From the NCBI GenBank assembly GCA_030180135.1, contig CM058234.1, forward strand, positions 35,932,766 to 35,996,765: a stretch of 64,000 bases of DNA, read 5' to 3'. Below, in pieces: positions 55,986-64,000 of the stretch (positions are counted from its first letter, which is position 1; each line of letters opens with the position of its first letter). Origin of the DNA: Orychophragmus violaceus. Taxonomy: Eukaryota; Streptophyta; Magnoliopsida; Brassicales; Brassicaceae. The position numbers and the translations under genes are program-made. The notes beneath the pieces are model-generated. The model was not told where the DNA came from and did no database searches. It saw nothing but the letters and a program-made list of their open reading frames with translations.

Positions 55986-56524
55986 TGTTGGTACTGGATT
56001 TCCCTCTAGGAAATCCGGCCCATTAACAGACAAGACAAAGGCCCGCAATTACGATCCCATTCCAGAATCAAAGACAGACAAGAAAGCCGACTCCCTTGAT
56101 GGGCCCAAGCGAAGCAAACGCCCTGGGAAGGCCCAGATGATGCCGAAGCCGGAGACAATCGAGCTCGAGCTCGGTAGAGGATGACGTGGAGATAGAGCAG
56201 CTCGGTCTTCGCCAGTTCAACTGATCCACATAAATCTCGGAGATCGTTACGATGACGAGGCCGAAATATCAGGACGAAGAGATCAGAGTCGAGACTATTT
56301 AAGAAGAGAAGTGGCGACTCATTAAAGATAATTCCAACCTAGGCTAAGAACACTTCGATTAGATAGCTCGATTTTATACTTTGTACTCTCTTCTCGACTG
56401 TGTTTGTTCTATCTTGACGATCAATCTCAATAAAGTCTTTGATTCATAGGAAACTATACCATTTCTATATCCTAAAGTCCAAATCCACGAATACAAATTC
56501 TTAGTGTGAATCCCGGATCTCACA
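55986..56524 (+). repeat. Tat2 3' LTR
   Basis: 539 bp, TGTTGG...TCTCACA. Same length as the rejoined 5' LTR. Confidence 0.94.
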
Positions 56525-57055
56525 GTAAACTACTCAGACATGTTCATCGAAACAGAAGACATCATGAATAGAAAACCAAATATTATAAAATCAAATAAAG
56601 AACTGGGGTTCGAAATCCTCTCTCTTTCGAGAGCAGGATCAGCCCCTAACTCTCTCTGAAATAAAATAAAGCGTAAGTAAAGCGTAGCCTAAACAATGGC
56701 TTAAAAACTCTAATATAATTGTCTAATCGCGGCTGGGGTTTCTTTGTAATTATGAGAAACTTCTAGGCTAAGTTGCAATTTCCATACTCTTCATTAACCA
56801 CCGAGAAAAGCCCATAACGCATGTGCATCGATCGATGCCAAAGGTGCATCGATCGACACAGGTATCAAATGTCGACGTTGAACCCTATCTCTCGGGTCAA
56901 TACTCCAAAATGCTCCAAAATGCTCCATAATGTCCAATTCCGCTCTAAACGTGTCTAGTCTTGTAAACATACTAAAAAGACTCCAAAACATAACTTAAGA
57001 CTCGATAAATAAGATATATACCATGGTTAAAATCCCTAAAATCCAAGGTATATCA
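56525..57055 (-). repeat. Athila 3' LTR, part 2 (5'-terminal half)
   Basis: Starts with the GTAAA duplication and ends AAGGTATATCA; matches 60826-61351. Contains TGCATCGATCGATGC palindromes near 56820-56860. With part 1, counting the duplication once, the length is 1180 bp. Confidence 0.92.
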
Positions 57056-58369
57056 ACTCCCCCACACTTAGCTCTTGCTTGCCCTCAAGCAAGTAAAGAA
57101 CCAAAGTATAAGAAAAGAGGTTTGAAAACACAGAAACTCATTTCGTCCTAGGAACTTTCGCATTCACATTCACTTAGTAATCCACTGAAAACTTTCCTAC
57201 AGAACTCAAGACCACAATATACTTCCTCCACACTTAGCAACTGTCCCAAGTAAACTCCACAATCAAGTTAGGACATTCAAGTTCACCACACCAGTCTCTG
57301 TATATAATTAGGTGCGGTCTCACAGAGGGAGTATCGAATCAAAAGACACATGGACTCAACCTATTCAGTGTCTGACCACCAAACTGTCGGTTTCTGGTTT
57401 CTTTCTTTTTCCTTTCTCCCTTAGCAACTAATTTTTCCCCATTGGGTATCATTTTTTTTATATCAGTGCTCTTCCCGTTATGGGGTGTACCTTGGACACA
57501 TTCCATGGATGCACAGGAGGTAATAGTGGTAGCTACTACTCCCGTGACCACTTCGGAGCTACTAGCTCATCCTCAGTTTATTAATCTCTTTTTTTTCTTT
57601 TTTCTTTTACTTTTAAGGGAGGGGAAAATCAGAAACCATACTTTGGAACAGGATCATAGGATGTGCCAAACACATCAAAGGAATCCGATCCAAAGATTTC
57701 CAAGCCCCCTAAGTGAGAAATTAAAGTCAAGATTAAAGTGAGACTAGTAATGGATCCTCTGAATACCTGGTTAGATATGGGTGTCCTTGGTAGGTTGATC
57801 TGTTTGGGGTTTTCTAACAGTCATAGAGGCTCTGCAAGTCTGTCCAATGGTCACTTAGTTCCTGTTCAAGCGAAAATTTTCCTCCAAAAATCATAGTTTC
57901 ATACAAGATTTGACTCAGTAAAACAAATTTTAAAAAACCAAAGACTGAATCTAAGAAAACAAAGGCGTGCGTCAGTAGCTACCTCCCACACACTTAAACT
58001 ACACTGTCCCCAGTGTAATCAAGCTTAGGATTGGTGAGAAAAGAAATTAAATTGAAACGAATCTGAAAGTTGCAGAACACTTACTGTTGTCGTCCTGCAT
58101 CGATCGATACCACTAGGGTGTCGATCGATGCAAGGCGATTGTGTCGACCTTATAACCGTAATCGCATTGTGTCGACCGATGCGCAAAGTGTGTCGATCGA
58201 TGCATTGCGATTGTGCCTGTTTCTCAAGCCTCTGAACACACTTAAACAGAAAAATCAAAACACCAAAATCAAAACGAAAAATGAAAATAAAAACTAACCT
58301 AACAGTGGGTTGCCTCCCACTCAGCGCTTGTTTTTAGTCATTAGCTTGACTATGGGGTGGAGATTAGAC
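57056..58369 (-). other. Athila 3' non-coding region
   Basis: Begins on the minus strand after the protease remnant with the TGGGAGGCAACCCACTG block typical of Athila and ends with a purine tract (GTGTGGGGGAGT, about 57056-57068) after a CTTGAGGGCAAGCAAG hairpin-like stretch. The frame 57442-57741 on the plus strand is not supported. TCGATCGA-type palindromes cluster at 58098-58205. Confidence 0.6.
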
Positions 58370-59166
58370 TCATGGCGGTTTCAACAGAGACTTCGAGTGT
58401 CTCTGTGAATGTCTCCTCATCCAAGGTGGCGTATATGCATTCGGATCATGAGATCTTCCAAGGAAACAGTAAAAAGCACCAGGGAGGGAGCGAAGCTTGG
58501 GTGGACACAAGAGATCAGGAGCTTTCTGCTTAAGAGAAATTGCAGGCACTAAAGATGTTAGAGCAAGTTCAGAATGAACCGCCATCTTCTCCTCTCCAAT
58601 TGGAACCTCTGGTTCCACCTCAATACTGAAGCTCTGTCCATCAATGGTGGCTCTCTGCTTCCTGTCCATCTTGAACTGCAAAGGTTTATCCCCCAGCTGG
58701 AGATCAATCAGACTACGTCTCACATCTATCACAGCTCCAGTAGTAGCTAAAAATGATCTACCAAGTAGTAGAGGATCATCAGGCTCAACGTTGTACTTCA
58801 GCACTACAAAGTCTGTTGGAATCAAGTAGTTCCCAACTCTGACATTAATGTCCATAAGAACTCCTCTGGATACTTCTTTGAACGATCAGCTAGGATAAGA
58901 GAGATCCTAGTAGGCTGGAAATCCATCAGTCCTAATCTCACAGCCACAGAGTATGGCATGAGATTCACATCAGCTCCTAAGTCGCACAGAGAACGCTTGA
59001 ATCTGTCCTTGGAGATGGAACAGTCGAGCACAAAGGCTCCTGGGTCTGGAAGCTTCTCTGTAATCTGAATCAGCTTCTTTTCCATCACTCTTATGCATTT
59101 AGCTTCGTCTAGCTCCTGTTTAGACATTTTAGGAACCTTAGGATATGGTACAGGGGGCTTATACAC
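58370..59166 (-). pseudogene. Athila-type aspartic protease region
   Basis: Frame 59166-58822 encodes PDPGAFVLDCSISKDRFKRS and the active-site-like CDLGADVNLMPYSVA, then ISLILADRSKKYP. A frameshift near 58860 moves the rest to frame 58855-58370 (MDINVRVGNYLIPTDFVVLK, LLLGRSFLATTGAVIDV). The Asp-Leu-Gly-Ala active site and LLGR-type second lobe match Athila protease. RT is absent downstream: only about 80 residues of tail follow before the stop. Confidence 0.82.
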
Positions 59167-59209
59167 TCGTTCTGGGACTGTTAGAAGTCTCTGATCACGT
59201 CTGCGTTCT

Positions 59210-59325
59210 GTGTCGACCGATGCACGATGTGTGTCGATCGACGCAAGACGATTTCGAACAGTTTCAGCAGACGTATCGAGACTGTGCCGATCGATGCTTG
59301 ACTTGTGTCGATCGATGAAAGTCTC
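59210..59325. repeat. TCGATCGA-type palindrome cluster
   Basis: Four variants of TGTCGATCGATGCA within about 110 bp between gag and protease. Confidence 0.8.
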
Positions 59326-59340
59326 AGACAGACAGAATTC

Positions 59341-60006
59341 TTACAAAAAGTCCGAGATGATGTCCTCTTCTTCACCTAACAACTCAATCTCATCTCCTGT
59401 GATCACAGAATTGATGTATTGCTTCTGTTCAGCTGTCCTAGCTTCATTCTGCCTTTGTATTACTCCAGCTGTCTGTTGAACTTGAACATCCAGCCTTTTC
59501 ACATGTGTGCTTATGTATTCAAACTTCCCATTCAGATTTCCATGCATAGCATCTAGCTTTCTGTCGAAGTCTACAACAGTCTTAGTCTGATCCTCTAGCA
59601 ATTGCTCCATCATGGCTTCCATTTTGCTCTTATAAGCATTAGCAGCAGGAGGTGTCTGAGAAGATGATCCATAGGTTCTCTGATAAGAATTACCTTGCTG
59701 ATTACCAAACCTGTTTCCTTGGAATCCAGAGCCATTGATGTAGTTCAAATCCCTTTCTTGCTTCTCCAATAACTGCTCCATCATACTCATCAGCTTATCA
59801 GACTGCTTATTTTGAGGAGGAAAGGGCTGATATGATGGAGATTCATAATCTCTGGTGAATGAATAGGAACCATAGTCTCTGCAGAATGAGTTATTCTGCT
59901 GATTTTCCAACATCCGTTCCATCATTCCCATCATCTTACGCGTTGTGTCGATCGATGCAGAGTAGTGTCGATCGATGCAAGCTCGAATATGTGTCGATCG
60001 ACACAC
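59341..60006 (-). pseudogene. Athila-type gag C-terminal region
   Basis: A 221-codon frame with Met/Gln-rich heptad-like repeats (MMGMMERMLENQQNN, LMSMMEQLLEKQERD, KMEAMMEQLLEDQTK), QGNRFGNQQGNSY, and KLDAMHGNLNGKFEYISTHV, a hallmark of Athila ORF1. The N-terminal capsid domain is missing; the frame begins in a palindrome-rich stretch (RACIDRHYSASIDTT). A splice-acceptor-like TTGCGTTTCAG precedes it near 60050. Confidence 0.75.
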
Positions 60007-60030
60007 AGGACCGTGTCGATCGATGCAAGG
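59944..60030. repeat. TCGATCGA-type palindrome cluster
   Basis: Four copies of TGTCGATCGATGC or a near variant within about 85 bp upstream of the gag remnant. Confidence 0.85.
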
Positions 60031-60147
60031 CGATTACAGGCGTACCTGAAACGCAAGAACAGAAAAAGAAAAAAATTAGTAACAAAAAAATAAAAACGAA
60101 AAACCTAGTCTAAACCCTAAATTCAAATCTATCGAAGACTCAAAGAG

Positions 60148-60165
60148 TCCCCGGCAACGGCGCCA
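60148..60165 (-). other. Athila primer binding site (tRNA-Asp)
   Basis: The minus strand reads TGGCGCCGTTGCCGGGGA, perfectly complementary to the 3' end of plant tRNA-Asp, six bases inside the LTR end. Confidence 0.9.
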
Positions 60166-60171
60166 AAAACT

Positions 60172-61351
60172 TGATAGGTCTAAAGTTTTAATCCCTATAC
60201 TAACTGCAAGTGCACAGCAATATCATTGTAGTACTTAGGGTATCGAATCCACAGGGACTCTAGGCAACGATAGATTTAGAACGATCAATATTAAACTAGG
60301 AGAAAGCAATGTAGTGAGAAACTAAAAGCAATGCAAGAAAGTAAATCAGTAGCGAGTTTGTAAGCAAGGAGGCGAAGGCGTTAAGTCTAGGGAGTTCTCA
60401 GGAAATCAGGAACATAGGCAATCAATCTATCGGGATCTAATTAAGAACTATTCTAGAACTCAAACACGAATATAGAATTAACCAACTTTCGTTGTGAGAA
60501 TTCTCTAAGCCTAATTGCAAAAATCCAAATGTCTTTGTAATTCCTAACAGATTAAACTAGCCTTAAGTTCAGGTTTGATATGTTCACAATTCAATTAAAC
60601 CAAATTTCTTTGCGAGTAATTCAATTGCTCATCTAGGTTCTTTCTAGCAAATCAACCAACTGTCGTTGTGAAAATCAACCTAACATCATAAATCTGGATA
60701 GCTACTTCAGATTAAGCATTAAGAACAATCCTAGACAAAGAACTAGCAGATATGAATCCCTACAGATTGATCAACCTATAATTCCATGAAATCCCCTGTG
60801 AGAATCCCTAAACCTAACAGGTAAACTACTCAGACATGTTCATCGAAACAGAAGACATCATGAATAAAAAACCAAATATTATAAAATCAAATAAAGAACT
60901 GGGGTTCAAAATCCTCTCTCTTTCGAGAGCAGGATCAGCCCCTAACTCTCTCTGAAATAAAATAAAGCGTAAGTAAAGCGTAGCCAAAACAATGGCTTAA
61001 AAACCCTAATAAAATTGTCTAATCACGGCTGGGGCTTCTTTGTAATTATGAGAAACTTTTGGACAAAGTTGCAATTTCCATACTCTTCATTAACCGCTGA
61101 GAAAAGCCCATAACGCATGTGCATCGATCGATGCCAAAGGTGCATCGATCGACACATGTATCAAATGTCGACAGTGAACTCTATCTCTCGGGTCAATACT
61201 CCAAAATGCTCCAAAATGCTCCATAATGTCCAATTCCGCTCCAAACGTGTCTAGTCCTGTAAACATACTAAAAAGACTCCAAAACATAACTTAAGACTCG
61301 ATAAATAAGATACATACCATGGTTAAAATCCCTAAAATCCATGGTATATCA
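60172..61351 (-). repeat. Athila 5' LTR, complete
   Basis: 1180 bp; the minus strand starts TGATATACCATGG and ends GACCTATCA. Holds two TGCATCGATCGA palindromes near 61120-61160. It is the reference copy for the split LTR and for the solo LTR at 15060. Confidence 0.94.
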
Positions 61352-62196
61352 ATTTTGTTGGCCGAGTATTTATACAGGATGCCATTGTGCATTGTGTATC
61401 GCGCGCTTTTAACTTTTAGTCGGCGTGCAACCCATTTGTCTGCGGGAAGTTTTCGCTCGGTTAAATATGCTAGTATCTCTTCTCGCCAGTCCCTGTCAAG
61501 ATCTGATAAGGACGCGTTGAGATCAGCGTGTTCAACTTGACCATCGTTCTGATCGACTTGGACGTCTGGTTCGTTAATCACAAGGACCGTATCATCGGAA
61601 GGATCTTGAAGATCGCTTCCCTGTAGCGAGATACTTGGTTCATGAATCACTTCCACCGGAATACGTCGGCAGAGCTCGGGATTTGGTGTTGACGCTAGAG
61701 ATGCGAGGGAGTCCGCCTGGGCATTTTCGCTCCTCGGTATTTGGACTATGTCAAAAAATTCAAAAGAGTTAGTAAGCTCTCGTGCTGCCTTGAGGTAGGC
61801 TTCCATCCGCTTGTTTTTAGCCTCGTATTCTCCTATGAATTAGTTAGCGACAAGCATGGAGTCACAGTGGACTAAGAGGTTTCGTACTCCGATTTCTTTA
61901 GCCAGTCTGAGGCCGGCGAGCAAGGCCTCGTATTCGGCCGTGTTGTTGGATGCTGTGAACCCGAGTCGGAAACACTGTTCTAGTATTTCACCGGTTGGTG
62001 ACAGGAGGCGTACTCCTACTCCCGCTCCCCGTTTTGATGACGCGCCAACGACAAACAATTTCCAGTTCTTGTCGACTTCCTGAGTATCAACATTTGATTC
62101 TGGTGATAGTTCAAAGAGGAAATCGGCTATTACGTGAGATTTAGCGGTTGTTCTGTTCCGATAATCGATGTCGTACCGCTGAGTTCCACTGTCCAC
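61352..62196 (-). pseudogene. Tat1 archaeal-type RNase H
   Basis: Frame 62196-61840 reads NWKLFVVGASSKRGAGVGVR, where the first catalytic Asp (VDGAS in relatives) is Val, then NNTAEYEALLAGLRLA and VHCDSMLVAN, with a stop. Frame 61806-61291 continues VQIPRSENAQADSLASLAS with the last Asp, and then the linker RYTMHNGILYKYSANKI up to the Athila breakpoint. Confidence 0.82.
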
Positions 62197-62597
62197 TTTG
62201 CCAAGAAACCTAATTGTCCTGGACTATGCAAGATTTTCCGGAGGGCATGACTTCTCAGGACGGCGATCGTGTGAGATTGGAAATAAGGGCGTAACTTTTG
62301 TGCCGAGGTCACAACTGCTAAAGCTAGCTTTTCTATCGCTGTGTATCTTGTTTCAGTGCCGTTCATTGTTTTACTGATGTAAAAGATCGACTTCTGTTCA
62401 CCTCTGTCTTCGTGGACTAAGACTCCGCTGACAGGGGTGGTCGAGACAGCGATGTATAAGAAGAGTGTTTCGACGTTCTCGGGTTTGGAGAGCACTGGTG
62501 GATTCAATATGTAGTCTTTTAGCTGAATGAAGGCTTCTTGACACTTATCGTCCCATATGAACCTTTTGTTTCCCCGGAGGATTTCATAGAACGGCAA
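62130..62597 (-). pseudogene. Tat1 RNase H
   Basis: MPFYEILRGNKRFIWDDKCQ, then ILNPPVLSKPENVETLFLYI and ESGVL-like AVSTTPVSGVLVHEDRGEQK. This first RNase H lacks the usual Asp cluster, as is common in Tat elements that also carry the archaeal type. It overlaps the next frame by a frameshift near 62180. Confidence 0.78.
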
Positions 62598-62601
62598 GCA
62601 T

Positions 62602-63400
62602 TTATCCGTCGAACGAGAGATGAATTTGTTCAGAGCGGTTATGCGAACGAGTGTTTTTTGGCGACGACAAGTCGATGCTGAAGCATTCCTTTAGGTGTCC
62701 AACGTGTTGAGATGCGATCAAGGATTTTACCAGCATGTCGTCGATATACACTTCCATCGTCGTGCCGAGCTGGCTTGCGAACATCTGATTGACCAATCGC
62801 TGATAAGTCGCCCCTGCGTTCTTAAGGCCAAAGGGCATAACGTTGTAGCAGTAGGTGCCGCGATCGGTTATAAAAGCCGTCTTCTCTCGATCGTACGGGT
62901 TCGTGAGTATCTAATTGTACCCGGAAAAGGCATCCATGAACGAGAGGAGCTCGTTTCCAGCCGTTGCTTCGATAAGGCGGTCGATGTGTGGCAGAGGAAA
63001 GCTGTCTTTCGGACAGGCTTTGTTGAGGTCCGTGAAGTCGACAAAGACCCTCCATTTACTGTTTTTCTTTTTGACAACGATGGGGTTGGCTAGCCAGTCA
63101 GGGTATTTGACTTCCTGGATCGAAACGCGTCGAGAAGCTTGTCAACCTCGTCATTGACGGCTTTGGCTCTTTCGGGACCGAGTTTGCGCCTTTTCTGTTT
63201 GATTGGTTTGTAAGTCGGATCTACGTTGAGCTCGTGAGTAGTGATGGAAGGGATGATACCCTTCATGTCTTTGGCTGACCAAGCGAAGGTTGAGACATTC
63301 TGTTGTAGGAAACTGATCAGCTCGTTTTTGATGTCGTCTGGAAGTTCTGCTCTGATTCCTACGCATTTGCTCGCCTCAGAGTCATCGATGACGACTTGCT
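62602..63400 (-). pseudogene. Tat1 reverse transcriptase
   Basis: Three frames: 63584-63090 (KPIKQKRRKLGPERAKAVND), about 63115-62910 (ANPIVVKKKNSKWRVFVDFT, LNKACPKDSFPLPHID, SFMDAFSGYN then TAG in place of Gln), and 62838-62602 (MPFGLKNAGATYQRLVNQMF, VYIDDMLVKS). The YIDD catalytic pair is retained. Frameshifts lie near 63110 and 62700. Confidence 0.85.
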
Positions 63401-63900
63401 GGATGAGTTCTTTTTCTGGCCCCTTTTTTCCTTGCTCTGTATTGATCATAAACGACGACACTCTCATCCTGTGTTCTTTTATGAAACACGACCGACTTGC
63501 CCTCTGACATCCTTTTACCGTTTGAATTCCTTTTGACGAAGGGAACTTCAGACATTGATGGTAGGTTGATGATACCGCTTTCATGTTGTATAACCACGGG
63601 GTGCCGAGAATGGCGTTATAAATGGTCGGTTTGTCGATAACATGGAATTTTAACAGTTTTGTTACTCCGCTAGTTAAACGGATAACTTGATCGTTCCCAT
63701 GGTGTACATTGTCTCGCTTGTAAAGCCGGTGAGCGGCTTAGCTTTCTGCTTGATATCTTCTTCTTTGATTTCCATCTTTTTAATGTGTCTAGGAAGGTCA
63801 AATCGATGGAACTGTCGGTATTGACCAGGATCCTTGACACTTCGCAGCTATCGGTAAGGAGTTCGACCACCAAGGGATCATTGTGAGGATAATGAGTTCC
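63401..63900 (-). pseudogene. Tat1 protease and linker to RT
   Basis: Frame 63873-63670 reads LLTDSCEVSRILVNTDSSID, where the active site is N-T-D-S-S instead of D-T-G-S-S. It continues with NAILGTPWLYNMKAVSSTYH (ILGTPW second lobe) in the next frame at about 63640-63540, and the linker to RT. Confidence 0.78.
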
Positions 63901-64000
63901 AGATAGGTCTTGATCGGTGAAAACAACAGGCGGTTTGTTGGAGAGGATTGGTAGCGGTGCGTTTTAGGTAGCGAGGGCTTACGCTCGTATCCCCTGATTG

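Larger units (their letters stand above)
28751..56524 (+). mobile_element. Tat2: non-autonomous Tat-lineage element with three copia insertions
   Basis: Plus-strand order: 5' LTR (28751-28892 and 35984-36380), primer site, gag, start of protease, an antisense spliced gene, purine tract, and 3' LTR (55986-56524). Target duplication GTAAA lies at 28746-28750 and 56525-56529. RT, RNase H and integrase are absent: only about 270 bp separate the protease remnant from the 3' end of the antisense gene. LTRs are 539 bp each after excision, with about ten differences seen by eye. Without the copias the element is about 6.6 kb. Confidence 0.92.
28097..61351 (-). mobile_element. Non-autonomous Athila-type element with nested insertions
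   Basis: Read on the minus strand: 5' LTR 60172-61351, primer site for tRNA-Asp 60148-60165, gag and protease remnants, purine tract, and 3' LTR (56525-57055 plus 28097-28750). Target duplication ATTTT lies at 28092-28096 and 61352-61356. Without the insertion in its 3' LTR the element is about 5.5 kb, with only 3.1 kb internal. RT, RNase H, integrase and the env-like region were not found, so it needed Athila enzymes in trans. Confidence 0.9.
61352..64000 (-). mobile_element. Tat1: Tat-lineage element, pol part to the window edge
   Basis: Continues Tat1 beyond the Athila insertion, running off the right edge. Order on the minus strand: protease, RT, RNase H, archaeal-type RNase H, then the breakpoint before integrase (27065-28096). 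An extra archaeal-type RNase H between RNase H and integrase is a Tat-lineage trait. Several frameshifts and stops make it non-functional. Confidence 0.88.

Noticed and set aside
58098..60030. CRISPR-like array from the regularly recurring TCGATCGATGC motif
   Set aside because: Spacing is irregular, the repeat is a short palindrome and the setting is a plant retrotransposon.

Overview
The window is a gene-poor, transposon-dense stretch of plant nuclear DNA. The plant LTR-retrotransposon lineages present, tRNA-Asp and initiator-Met primer sites, spliced GT-AG introns and captured fragments of plant genes (AHA10-like H+-ATPase, COQ9, LYAR-type zinc finger) point to a Brassicaceae genome, probably a pericentromeric or otherwise heterochromatic arm. 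The family-level placement is inference; no intact host gene was found.

Left part (1-13182): the 3' half of a chromovirus-type Ty3/gypsy element (pol broken by one stop codon) and its long 3' LTR (to about 5077); AT-rich DNA holding a SINE; then an old, heavily mutated CRM-like Ty3/gypsy element (about 6505-13182). That element was hit by a hAT-type MITE in gag (7177-7341) and by a 5'-truncated LINE in the reverse transcriptase (9837-10377).

Middle-left (15060-22332): an Athila-type solo LTR with target duplication AGTTA. A 6.1 kb non-autonomous CACTA transposon (15859-21950, TSD TAA) sits in it and carries exon-intron fragments of three unrelated host genes: COQ9, an AHA10-like plasma-membrane H+-ATPase and a LYAR-type zinc-finger gene.

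Right part (about 24 kb to the window end): a nest resolved by target-site duplications. A degenerate Tat-type element (Tat1, minus strand, 24-28 kb and 61.4-64 kb) was split by a non-autonomous Athila-type element (28097-61351, minus strand, TSD ATTTT). The left LTR of that Athila was split by a second Tat-type element (Tat2, 28751-56524, plus strand, TSD GTAAA). Tat2 was hit three times by one non-autonomous Ty1/copia family: copia-1 (28893-35978, minus, TSD CTGGG), copia-2 (38807-45938, plus, TSD CGACG) and copia-3 (46654-53823, plus, TSD TCATC). Excising each layer gives matching LTR lengths (1180/1180 for Athila, 539/539 for Tat2), which supports the reconstruction.

The most unusual coding content is the pair of antisense, multi-exon genes between pol or protease and the 3' LTR of the two Tat elements. 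The Tat2 copy is about 590 codons after splicing and is open except for the copia-3 insertion. Tat2 (gag, protease, antisense gene), the Athila element (gag, protease) and the copias (gag plus eroded pol) all lack a usable reverse transcriptase, so all must have moved with enzymes supplied in trans.
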